From the NCBI GenBank assembly GCA_002366995.1, contig DFCM01000038.1:1-23191 (forward strand): a stretch of DNA of 23,191 nucleotides. The letters run 5' to 3'. This DNA comes from a bacterium UBP3_UBA3054 (GTDB lineage: Bacteria > Auribacterota > UBA3054). Numbering within the stretch: the first letter of the stretch is position 1; each line of letters starts with the position of its first letter. The notes below the pieces were generated by a model. The model was not told where the DNA came from. It did not search any database and saw nothing but the letters and a program-made list of their open reading frames with translations. The position numbers were made by a program, and so were the translations under genes. Below are positions 7,246 to 13,978 of the stretch, in pieces.

Positions 7246-7875
7246 TCAATGACCCCAGACTCCCCTTTCGTCTTCGTCGTATTCCTCATCTTCCTCTTCC
7301 TCGTTCACGGAGGAGACGCCCCAGATCTGACCGCCCGGCAAAATAGTCGCGGCTTGCGGGAATTTCCTCACCGTCCAGTCGATGACGGCCAGGGAAACGG
7401 AATAGCCCTGCGAGGACTGCAGTATGGCGTCGTATTTTTCCAAGCCTTCCTCGTTCGCCTGGGAGACCACGAAAGTCCTCGACCAGATGAGGCCTACGCA
7501 GAGCATCACGCAGAGGAACATTCCCACGGCCGCGCCGCAGAGCATGCCGAGGAAGCGGTCGCTGAACTTAAGGTCCAGGGCGTTCATCAGCTTTCTCTTC
7601 ACGAACTCCGCCAGAGACGTCAGGGTGAAGTAGAGGATGAGGATCAGAAGCAGCCCCGCCACGAACTTCGAGGTGAGAAGCGTCACCAGGAAGTTCCCTT
7701 CCCAGGGATGGGTAAGCTCTTTCAGCTCCCCTAAGCACGGGTCGAGGAACAAAACGACCAACCAGATCGACAAAAAGAGCGAAAAGAAGGTGATAAGGGG
7801 CGAAAGCACGCCGCGCATGACGCCTATCGTCATGCAAAGCAGGAGTAAAAGCAGTAAAATTATATCCAGATACAT
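7246..7875 (-). CDS. CvpA-family membrane protein
   Basis: From the ATG at 7875 this gives 209 residues with about four membrane helices: MYLDIILLLLLLLCMTIGVM, a second near 28-45, a third around LLLILILYFTLTSLAEF, and a fourth after the conserved-looking SDRFLGMLCGAAVGMFLCVM. The glycine-rich GAAVG segment following an amphipathic stretch is typical of CvpA (colicin V production) proteins, whose exact role is unsettled. The C-terminus is unusual, ending in a strongly acidic tail (NEEEEDEEYDEDERG). A frame open to 7956 would add 27 residues without family likeness and would run over the promoter. It heads the ten-gene minus-strand run, and its start codon lies only seven bases after a predicted -10. 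Confidence 0.85.
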   Translation of the reverse strand: MYLDIILLLLLLLCMTIGVMRGVLSPLITFFSLFLSIWLVVLFLDPCLGELKELTHPWEGNFLVTLLTSKFVAGLLLILILYFTLTSLAEFVKRKLMNALDLKFSDRFLGMLCGAAVGMFLCVMLCVGLIWSRTFVVSQANEEGLEKYDAILQSSQGYSVSLAVIDWTVRKFPQAATILPGGQIWGVSSVNEEEEDEEYDEDERGVWGH

Positions 7876-7882
7876 ATATATT

Positions 7883-7911
7883 ATGATACTACAAAAAGGG
7901 CTGTGATTCAA
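7883..7911 (-). promoter_or_regulatory. Predicted promoter of the cvpA-ddl-serS-tol operon
   Basis: The minus strand reads TTGAAT (7911-7906), a 17-base spacer, then TATCAT (7888-7883). Seven bases separate the -10 from the cvpA ATG, so the transcript would start at or next to the start codon. No Shine-Dalgarno sequence is present. The match is moderate, and CATAAT three bases later is an alternative -10. Confidence 0.45.
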
Positions 7912-7939
7912 TGGTGCCGAAAGCCTCTGAAACAGGGGT

Positions 7940-7968
7940 TTGACAAGCGAAAGCAAAATTGCGAAAAT
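7940..7968 (+). promoter_or_regulatory. Predicted promoter of the GNAT gene
   Basis: A consensus -35 TTGACA (7940-7945), a 17-base spacer ending TGC (extended -10 element), and -10 GAAAAT (7963-7968). Only nine bases separate it from the ATG at 7978, predicting a leaderless or nearly leaderless mRNA. It is divergent from the cvpA promoter. Confidence 0.5.
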
Positions 7969-7977
7969 GACTCCGAT

Positions 7978-8496
7978 ATGTTGGAAAGAAACCTTACCAT
8001 TACGTCGGGCCGGCTTACCCTGCGGCCCTTTTCGGACGACGACTACCCCGCGGCCAGGGAGATGTTCCTTGACCCCAAGATATTCGCCACTTACATGATC
8101 CCCGACTTCCCCGACGAGGAAGCCATAAAGAAGCTTTTCACAAGCTTCAAAAACGCCTCCCTAAAACCCGAGCATTTCGTCTACGCCATCTCTGACGAGA
8201 ATGGCTTCGTCGGTTTTCTCAACTACACGACGAAGAACGGCGACGAGATAGAAATTGGCTACGCCATCAGTTCCCGCCATTGGGGCAAGGGCTACGCCAC
8301 GGAGGCCTTCAGAGCGGCCATAGACGAGCTTTTCCGCATTGGGTATAGAAAGATAAGGGCCGGCCATTTCCAGGAGAATCCTGCCAGCAGGAGAGTCATG
8401 GAAAAGGCCGGCCTTACCCCGATCGAACTAGTTGAGACGATCAGCTACCGTGGGAGCGATCACGTCGTCAACTATCTCGAGATAGTCCGCAAGTGA
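7978..8496 (+). CDS. GNAT-family N-acetyltransferase (RimJ/RimL-like)
   Basis: From the ATG at 7978 the protein has 172 residues. It starts with the typical RimJ/RimL-type entry LTITSGRLTLRPFSDDDYPA. The acetyl-CoA-binding motif A is RHWGKGYATEAFRAAIDELF (about 99-118), and the later NPASRRVMEKAGL is the family signature for this subfamily. It probably acetylates an N-terminal or side-chain amine, but the substrate cannot be told. The frame is open up to 7903, but that extension would cross the promoter and is not conserved-looking. It is a single gene, divergent from the cvpA operon and convergent with the GH97 gene, whose stop codon is three bases away. No terminator fits between them. Confidence 0.9.
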   Translation: MLERNLTITSGRLTLRPFSDDDYPAAREMFLDPKIFATYMIPDFPDEEAIKKLFTSFKNASLKPEHFVYAISDENGFVGFLNYTTKNGDEIEIGYAISSRHWGKGYATEAFRAAIDELFRIGYRKIRAGHFQENPASRRVMEKAGLTPIELVETISYRGSDHVVNYLEIVRK

Positions 8497-8499
8497 CCT

Positions 8500-10860
8500 T
8501 TATTTCTGGACCGGTTTCAAGATCGCAACGTATCCGCCGTTGCGGACGGTCTTGATCTCGAGGGTCGTGTCTTTCGTCACTTCCTCTTCAGCGATCTCGA
8601 TCGCGCACGCGTCGGTGATGCTGTCCTCTTTGTCGCGGAAGATCTGGGCCTTGTAGGTCACGCCGTCCTTTAAGAACGTCAGCGGTACTGTATGTTTCTG
8701 AGCCATGTCGTCGCCGATCATGCCGATGTACCAGTCGTCGCCGTTTCTGCGGGCGCAGATATAGAATTCGCCGATCTTGCCCTGGAGAGCGAGCGTCTCG
8801 TCCCAGGTCGCCTTCAGCTGGTCAAGATATTCCAGGCCGGGCTGGCCTTCATAGTTCTTGGGATTGTCGCACAGGCAGATAAGCGGCGTCGGCAAAACGA
8901 AGCACAGCGCCAATTCGTGGGCTCTCGTGCCGATGACCTCCGTCGGGGAAGTCGGCTTGAAGTTCTCGGGCTGCCTGTTGAGGAAACCGCCGGGCGTCAG
9001 GTCGGCCGGGCCCTGGATATAGCGCGTGAAGGGATAGCTGGCGAGCAGCTTCGGAGTGATGTCGTGGCCCCACTTGCTGGCTTCGTTGCCTTTGACGCCT
9101 TCACTTGTGATCTGGTTCGGGAAGGTGCGGGCGAAGCCGCAGGGCTTATAAGAGCCATGGAAGTTGACGATCAGATGGTGCTTGGCGGCCAGCTTTACGG
9201 TCTTCTCGTACCACTTGACCATCTCCTGGTCGTCGCGGTTCATAAAGTCGATCTTCATGCCGCCGATCGAACCGAGCTTTTCATAATACGCGAAGGCTTC
9301 CTCCATCATTCTGTTGATGTCGGCCCAGTGCATCCAGAGGATCAGCTTCACGCCTTTTTCCTTGGCGAAGCGGGCGATCTCAGGCAGGTCGACCTTACCT
9401 TCCTGGCCCTTCATGACGTTGTTGCCGACTCTGCCCATGTGCGGGGAGTACCAGGGGTCGTCTACGGTCGAGTATTCCCAGCCGTGGCGGGAGGCGAAGT
9501 CTATTTCCTTCTTGATGGATTCCGTGCAGAGGTTCCTGTTCCAGTCGGACCACCAGTTCCAGGTGCAGCGTCCCGCTTTGATCCAGCTTGTATCCTCGAG
9601 CTCGCAAGGCGAGGCGCAGTTTAAGATCATCTGGTTCGTGACAAGGTCAAGTTCGCTCTTGCCGATAAGCGCGAGCCTCCAGGGGGAATGGCGTTCGCCC
9701 TTGGTCAGGACGAGCCCCTTGCCGTCGAGCCTCGGGGCAAGCATGGCGCAAAGGTAAGGCTTAGCCGCGACTTCTTTCTCTTCGTAGATACCGAAGGTCG
9801 AGCGGCCAAGGTCCGCCTTTTCCGCGTCGACGCCGCAAAGGCCTTTGAGCTCTTTGTATTTTTTGTCGAGTTTCAGTTTGATAAGGCCGTTGGCGTGGCT
9901 GCCGAAACCTCTTTTGAAAGTTTTCTGGCCGATTCTGAGCGGATTGCCGTCCACGCTTTTGTTTATGCCAAATTCGCCCCAGTCCTGCTCATGTTCCGTA
10001 ATGAATTTTTCCGTCACGGGAACCTTGTTCCCGGCTTCGTCCACGAGCGTAAGTTCGACCCAGTCGGCGTGGCAGTGGCTGTTGTCGCCGTCCACAAAGT
10101 GGCAGAGCGTCACGCCCTCTTTTCCGGTGACGTCGACCTTGAAGAACTTGGCTTCGTCTTTGCCTTTCATATTGCCGCTGGAATAGAGCTCTTCGCCCCT
10201 GTATTTTTTCCCATTGCCGAAATAAAGTCCGGCCCAGTCCCTGAGGTCGGTCTCGGTCAGCGCCAGGGCGAAATCGTCGCCTTTCACAAGGAGCGGGCAG
10301 CCGGAAATGGTGCCACCCGGGATCGTGGCAACGGTGGCCTTGAGGGAGTCATGCTCCTGCGCCGAGCCGAAGCCGTAGGGCGCGTACCAGCACTCGTAGT
10401 CCTTATCGAAGAGGTAGTCGGTCTTGTCTTTCGTTACGACGTACTCTTCCTCGGGATCGTTCGGCGTTATCGTATAGCGGAAAGCAAGGCCTTCGTCATA
10501 GAGACGGAAGACCAGCCCCACTTCCCTCTTCGGGAACTCGGCTTTCAATTTCACGGTGTACTCGTCGCAGAAATCGCGGTACTCTTTCTGAATGCCTATC
10601 GGCTGCTGCCACGTTTCGTCGATCCTTTCTTTCACGACGGCCATGATCTCGACCTTTTCCGGCCAGGATTGGTCCGCGAAATCAATTCCGAGCTCGCCGG
10701 ACAAGGGCGTTTCCCCGCCGTTTATGCTCAAAGCATAGGTTAATTTTTCACCGTCTCCCAGCTTGACTTTGACGTTTCCGCCGGGGGAAGTGAAGGTTTG
10801 GCTTTCAGCGAAAGCGAAGACGGCGGCGAGCGCCAAGATCAAGGCGATGCGAATTTTCAT
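8500..10860 (-). CDS. GH97 family glycoside hydrolase with NPCBM-like insertion
   Basis: This is a 786-residue exported protein (signal peptide about 1-18). Residues about 22-245 match the GH97 N-terminal beta-sandwich. Residues about 250-372 contain a segment resembling NPCBM/CBM51 (DWVELTLVDEAGNKVPVTEK, FKRGFGSHANGLIKLKL, LKGLCGVDAEK). The catalytic barrel (about 385-660) has RCTWNWWSDW, STVDDPWY, GVKLILWMHWAD, GGMKIDFMNRDDQE and ITSEGVKGNEASKWGHD, and a C-terminal beta domain follows. Asp538 in KIDFM occupies the place of the catalytic nucleophile of retaining GH97 alpha-galactosidases. Glu593 fits the general acid/base, comparable with Glu532 of SusB. I therefore infer a retaining alpha-galactosidase-like enzyme, not a SusB-type inverting alpha-glucosidase. 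The ATG at 10860 has a GAGG site. It begins 26 bases after the helicase stop, and no sugar transporter or regulator is adjacent. Confidence 0.93.
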   Translation of the reverse strand: MKIRIALILALAAVFAFAESQTFTSPGGNVKVKLGDGEKLTYALSINGGETPLSGELGIDFADQSWPEKVEIMAVVKERIDETWQQPIGIQKEYRDFCDEYTVKLKAEFPKREVGLVFRLYDEGLAFRYTITPNDPEEEYVVTKDKTDYLFDKDYECWYAPYGFGSAQEHDSLKATVATIPGGTISGCPLLVKGDDFALALTETDLRDWAGLYFGNGKKYRGEELYSSGNMKGKDEAKFFKVDVTGKEGVTLCHFVDGDNSHCHADWVELTLVDEAGNKVPVTEKFITEHEQDWGEFGINKSVDGNPLRIGQKTFKRGFGSHANGLIKLKLDKKYKELKGLCGVDAEKADLGRSTFGIYEEKEVAAKPYLCAMLAPRLDGKGLVLTKGERHSPWRLALIGKSELDLVTNQMILNCASPCELEDTSWIKAGRCTWNWWSDWNRNLCTESIKKEIDFASRHGWEYSTVDDPWYSPHMGRVGNNVMKGQEGKVDLPEIARFAKEKGVKLILWMHWADINRMMEEAFAYYEKLGSIGGMKIDFMNRDDQEMVKWYEKTVKLAAKHHLIVNFHGSYKPCGFARTFPNQITSEGVKGNEASKWGHDITPKLLASYPFTRYIQGPADLTPGGFLNRQPENFKPTSPTEVIGTRAHELALCFVLPTPLICLCDNPKNYEGQPGLEYLDQLKATWDETLALQGKIGEFYICARRNGDDWYIGMIGDDMAQKHTVPLTFLKDGVTYKAQIFRDKEDSITDACAIEIAEEEVTKDTTLEIKTVRNGGYVAILKPVQK

Positions 10861-10886
10861 GGTTTCCTCTCGTCTGGTTTATTTAT

Positions 10887-13457
10887 TTATTTGTTTCGTT
10901 GTTTTTTTATATTTTCAAGAAAATATTGCGCGGAGTCAAGGACCTCCTTGAAAGGCCCTATGAATCTCTGGCAATCCGGCAGGGAGCCCAGGAAGGTCTT
11001 CCCGTAGCTTTTCTTCAGGATGCGGTCGTCTAAGATCGTGACGATCCCGTAGTCGGAGCTGCTCCTCACCAATCTTCCGAAGCCCTGGCGAAGCTTGATG
11101 ACCGCCTGCGGGACGGAATAGTGCGCGAACGACGTCACGCCCTTCTTCTCCAACTCCTCGCATCTGGCCTCCTGAATAGGTTCCGTCGGCACGGCGAAGG
11201 GAAGCTTCGTAAGAATGATGGAGCGCAGATTTTCTCCCGGAACGTCCACGCCGGCCCAGAAACTGTCCACGCCGAACAGAACGGCGTTGTGGGCGCTCTT
11301 GAAGCGGTTCAGAAGATTGTGGCTGGAATCCGAGAACTGCGCCATGGGCAGAAGCCCCCTGGCGCGCAAAGCTTTTTCCAGCGCGTCAAACGAGCTCTGC
11401 ATGCCCGCAACGGAAGTGAAGAGCACGAAAGCCCCGCCTTCCGTCAGCTGCGCCAGGTCAAGTATCATGGCGTTCTGGTTCAGTTCGAAGGAGTCTTCCG
11501 GAACAAGCAGGGCGGCCTGCTTCTTGTAATCGAAACTCGACTTGTAGATGTTCTCTGTCAATTCCCTTCCGCCGGTCGCTTTGAGCTCCTCCTCGTAAAG
11601 GTCGAGGCCGACCCGGCTCTTGAAGAAGTCGAGCTTGTCCTTGCTCGACAAAGTCGCGGACGTCAGAACGATCGTGCGGAACCTTTTGTAGAGGGATTCC
11701 TTCAAACGTTCGCCAACAGTGATGGGAACGCTCTCTATGCTGAATCTTTTGTTGCTCCGTTTCTGAGAAATGCCGGCGTCCAGCCAACTGACCATGCCGT
11801 TCTCCTCCTCGCCCTTCTCCCGAATTTCGGAAATGGTGGAGGCGAAGGTCTCCAGCTGGGCGACGCGCACGGCAAGATCCTTGGCGAGGCCAGGCAGTTC
11901 GTCATGGCCTTCCTTCAGCTTGTCTTCCAGAGTTTCGAAGATCCCCTTGAAGAGCGCCGCGCCCTGAGTCAGCGTCGCTTCCAGTTTCTTCAAGTGCTCG
12001 CAGACGTCCTCCCACTCGGCGGTAGCCCTGTGTTCTTTGGTCAGACGGTAAGGCAGGAGATCCTGGCCCCCTAGCTTAGCCTTGGCGTCGAGCTTCATAA
12101 GAATGTCGCAGATGTCGTCGCATTCTCCCAGCGCCTCTTCGCGCAGAATTGGCAGCCCGTCGTCGATGAGAGTTTTCACCTGCTCGAGGAACGTCTCCCG
12201 GTCTTTCCCGAAACGCTCGGGATTCTTATTCGCGAAATTGGCGAGCGTCGCGAGGGCGCCCGTCTCCTTGTGGCCGCTTACACGGTAAATGGCGTTCAGG
12301 GTGATAAGGATATCGTAACGGGAGACCGCCATGCCGAAATGGTTCGTGGCGGAATCCTCGAGATTGTGGGCTTCGTCTATCACGACCGCGGTGTAGTCCG
12401 GAAGGATGCCGGTGGCGTTCCCGTTCTCCCTTATCACGATGTCGGAGAAGAGCAGCGCGTGGTTCGTTATGATGACGTTGGCCTCCTCGGCTTTGCGCCT
12501 GGCCTTCACCACAAAGCAGCTTTTGAAGAAAGGGCAGGCGCTCTTTATGCAGGTCTCCCTCGAGGAGGAGAGCTTCTCCCAGTGTTTGCTTTCGGGATAC
12601 TCGGCCGGCTCGCTCCTGTCCCCTGTTTCGGAACCGACAGCCCATCTCGCCAAAGACTCGAGACGCTCCTGGTCCTCGTCGGCTATGAGCTCGGGATTCT
12701 TCAGTATGACGTTGGCTTTCCTAAGGCAGGCGTAGTTGGCGCGCCCTTTGACCAACACCGCCTTCGCCTCTTTTGAGAAGAGATCTTTTACGACCGGAAA
12801 ATCTTTATTAAAGAGCTGCTCCTGCAGATTTATGGTGTGCGTCGCAATGACGATCTTTTCGTTGTTCACGATAGACCAGGCGATGGAGGGCAAAAGGTAA
12901 GCTATGGTTTTTCCCGTGCCCGTTCCCGCCTCCGCAACGCACAAGGATCCTTTGTTGAAAGCCTGCGTCACCTGCGACAGCATGGCTTTCTGCTCGGGGC
13001 GCTCCTCGTAATTCTTGAAATGCTGGCTCAAGCGCGAACCCTTGTCAAGCTGGCTCGCGATCTTTTCCAGGGGAAGCTCCGTGATCTTCTTCATCGGCCC
13101 CGTCTCGACGAGGACGTAGCTCATTCTCACGTCGTTGTCGACGATCATGCTGCCGATGCCGCGGGCGCCGAGCTGGCTCGCGATGCCGACGTCCGCGTCC
13201 GAGGGTTTTATGTTCTCCCTGGCGGAGACCATATGGCTAGGCGGATGATTGTGTATGGCGTAGTCCCCGCTCTGGCAGCGCTGCATCACGGCCGCGACCA
13301 TGTGGTCGTTGCCGCGCGAGATGACCTCGATGTCGCAGATAAGTCCGTCGTCCGACATGATGCCGCGGGCGAAGACTTCGTTGCCGTTGGCTTCCTCAAT
13401 GGCGGCCTTCAGCTTCTTGGCCGCGCTCGGCGTGAAGTGTGAATCGTATATCTCCAT
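10887..13457 (-). CDS. DinG/XPD-type iron-sulfur helicase with N-terminal JAMM domain
   Basis: This 856-residue protein couples two parts. Residues about 1-125 look like a JAMM/JAB metalloprotease-type domain: Glu27, His69-x-His71 followed by Pro72, and Ser86-x-x-Asp89, which are the expected zinc ligands. From about 150 it is a superfamily 2 helicase of the DinG/Rad3 group. Walker A is AEAGTGTGKT (175-184), four cysteines suit a 4Fe-4S cluster (244, 303, 308, 314), and the DEAH box is IDEAHN (360-365). The C-terminal part has LTSATLSS, GVDSFWAGVDVPGE and the motif VI-like LRQGFGRLVRS. DinG enzymes unwind D-loops, R-loops and other repair intermediates. E. coli DinG lacks a JAMM part, whereas some Gram-positive DinG proteins carry an N-terminal exonuclease instead. 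The ATG at 13457 lies just downstream of a strong -10, with no Shine-Dalgarno site. It may be co-transcribed with the GH97 gene. Confidence 0.93.
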   Translation of the reverse strand: MEIYDSHFTPSAAKKLKAAIEEANGNEVFARGIMSDDGLICDIEVISRGNDHMVAAVMQRCQSGDYAIHNHPPSHMVSARENIKPSDADVGIASQLGARGIGSMIVDNDVRMSYVLVETGPMKKITELPLEKIASQLDKGSRLSQHFKNYEERPEQKAMLSQVTQAFNKGSLCVAEAGTGTGKTIAYLLPSIAWSIVNNEKIVIATHTINLQEQLFNKDFPVVKDLFSKEAKAVLVKGRANYACLRKANVILKNPELIADEDQERLESLARWAVGSETGDRSEPAEYPESKHWEKLSSSRETCIKSACPFFKSCFVVKARRKAEEANVIITNHALLFSDIVIRENGNATGILPDYTAVVIDEAHNLEDSATNHFGMAVSRYDILITLNAIYRVSGHKETGALATLANFANKNPERFGKDRETFLEQVKTLIDDGLPILREEALGECDDICDILMKLDAKAKLGGQDLLPYRLTKEHRATAEWEDVCEHLKKLEATLTQGAALFKGIFETLEDKLKEGHDELPGLAKDLAVRVAQLETFASTISEIREKGEEENGMVSWLDAGISQKRSNKRFSIESVPITVGERLKESLYKRFRTIVLTSATLSSKDKLDFFKSRVGLDLYEEELKATGGRELTENIYKSSFDYKKQAALLVPEDSFELNQNAMILDLAQLTEGGAFVLFTSVAGMQSSFDALEKALRARGLLPMAQFSDSSHNLLNRFKSAHNAVLFGVDSFWAGVDVPGENLRSIILTKLPFAVPTEPIQEARCEELEKKGVTSFAHYSVPQAVIKLRQGFGRLVRSSSDYGIVTILDDRILKKSYGKTFLGSLPDCQRFIGPFKEVLDSAQYFLENIKKQRNK

Positions 13458-13466
13458 ACATCAAGG

Positions 13467-13475
13467 ATTATAGCA
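13467..13475 (-). promoter_or_regulatory. Extended -10 promoter of the JAMM-helicase gene
   Basis: The minus strand reads TGC followed by TATAAT (13472-13467), a perfect extended -10, nine bases before the ATG at 13457. At the 17-base distance I see no good -35. The expected start of transcription is two or three bases before the ATG, so the message would be essentially leaderless. Confidence 0.6.
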
Positions 13476-13517
13476 TAAAAAAAGCATTCCCGCTCTCGCC
13501 TTCACAGCGCGCTCCTC

Positions 13518-13546
13518 TTGCCATTTTTGGGAAATACTGCTAGAAT
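13518..13546 (+). promoter_or_regulatory. Promoter of the RRM protein gene
   Basis: TTGCCA (13518-13523), a 17-base spacer ending TGC, then TAGAAT (13541-13546). Transcription should start near 13553, leaving a leader of about 90 bases before the ATG at 13644. It is divergent from the helicase promoter. Confidence 0.65.
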
Positions 13547-13576
13547 AGCCGGCGTTTTAATTTTTGTTCAGGGGGG

Positions 13577-13599
13577 AAAGGAAAAGGTTTCCTTTTTTT
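13577..13599 (+). promoter_or_regulatory. Hairpin with U-tract in the RRM gene leader
   Basis: AAAGGAAA (13577-13584), a 3-base loop AGG, and the exact complement TTTCCTTT (13588-13595), running into a T-tract that ends at 13599. It resembles a weak intrinsic terminator, and a G-run (13571-13576) just before it could extend pairing with the T-tract by G-U pairs. It lies inside the predicted leader of an RNA-binding protein gene, so attenuation or autoregulation is possible but not shown. Confidence 0.5.
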
Positions 13600-13633
13600 A
13601 CTGGACGCGCATCTTAAACTCTCCATAATAGGT

Positions 13634-13638
13634 AAGGA
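13634..13638 (+). promoter_or_regulatory. Ribosome binding site of the RRM gene
   Basis: AAGGA lies five bases before the ATG at 13644 and fixes the start. This contrasts with the apparently leaderless genes of the window. Confidence 0.65.
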
Positions 13639-13643
13639 AAAAT

Positions 13644-13913
13644 ATGCCTACCAAAATTTTTGTGGGCAACATGCCCTACGCGATGACCAAAGAGGATCTT
13701 TCCAAACTGTTCTCAACAGTCGGGACGGTCAACTCCGCTTCGGTCATCTTTGATCGTGAGACCAGGCGCAGCCGCGGTTTCGGTTTTGTTGAAATGAGCA
13801 CTGAAGAAGAGACCAAAGAAGCCATCGAGACCTTCCATGAAGCGGAAGTCGGCGGCAGGAAGCTCATCGTCTCGGAAGCTCGTGAAAAGAAAGTCGAGCC
13901 GAAAGAAGAATAA
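13644..13913 (+). CDS. Small single-RRM RNA-binding protein
   Basis: The protein of 89 residues is a single RNA recognition motif with a short charged tail. RNP2 is KIFVGNM (4-10) and RNP1 is RGFGFVEM (44-51); the aromatic residues (Phe6, Phe45, Phe47) are those that stack on RNA in this fold. The tail EAREKKVEPKEE is short and has no glycine-rich extension. Stand-alone RRM proteins of this size occur in cyanobacteria and various other bacteria, and some are cold-induced. The target is not predictable. It is monocistronic, with its own promoter, a leader of about 90 bases containing a hairpin, a clear Shine-Dalgarno site and a strong terminator 16 bases after the stop. Confidence 0.96.
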   Translation: MPTKIFVGNMPYAMTKEDLSKLFSTVGTVNSASVIFDRETRRSRGFGFVEMSTEEETKEAIETFHEAEVGGRKLIVSEAREKKVEPKEE

Positions 13914-13928
13914 TTTTTCTCCTTGCCT

Positions 13929-13962
13929 AAAAAAAGGCCCCGGAAAACCGGGGCCTTTTTTT
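13929..13962. terminator. Bidirectional rho-independent terminator
   Basis: A perfect 8-bp GC stem (GGCCCCGG, 13936-13943, with CCGGGGCC, 13948-13955), loop AAAA, seven T after it and seven A before it. It can stop transcription of the RRM gene from the left and of the prolyl oligopeptidase operon from the right. Confidence 0.95.
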
Positions 13963-13978
13963 ATTTCTGTTTTTCCCT

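Noticed and set aside
7245..7289. Upstream-extended start for ddl
   Set aside because: The extra 15 residues lie within the cvpA frame and have no family likeness; the ATG at 7244 directly after the cvpA stop fits better.
8692..10743. Long plus-strand open frames opposite the GH97 gene
   Set aside because: They are shadows of the GH97 coding sequence, whose motifs are clear; no own ribosome site or promoter.
10866..10900. ATTT tandem repeats between the GH97 and helicase genes
   Set aside because: Only a few A/T-rich units around a stop codon; no sign of a functional repeat or terminator.
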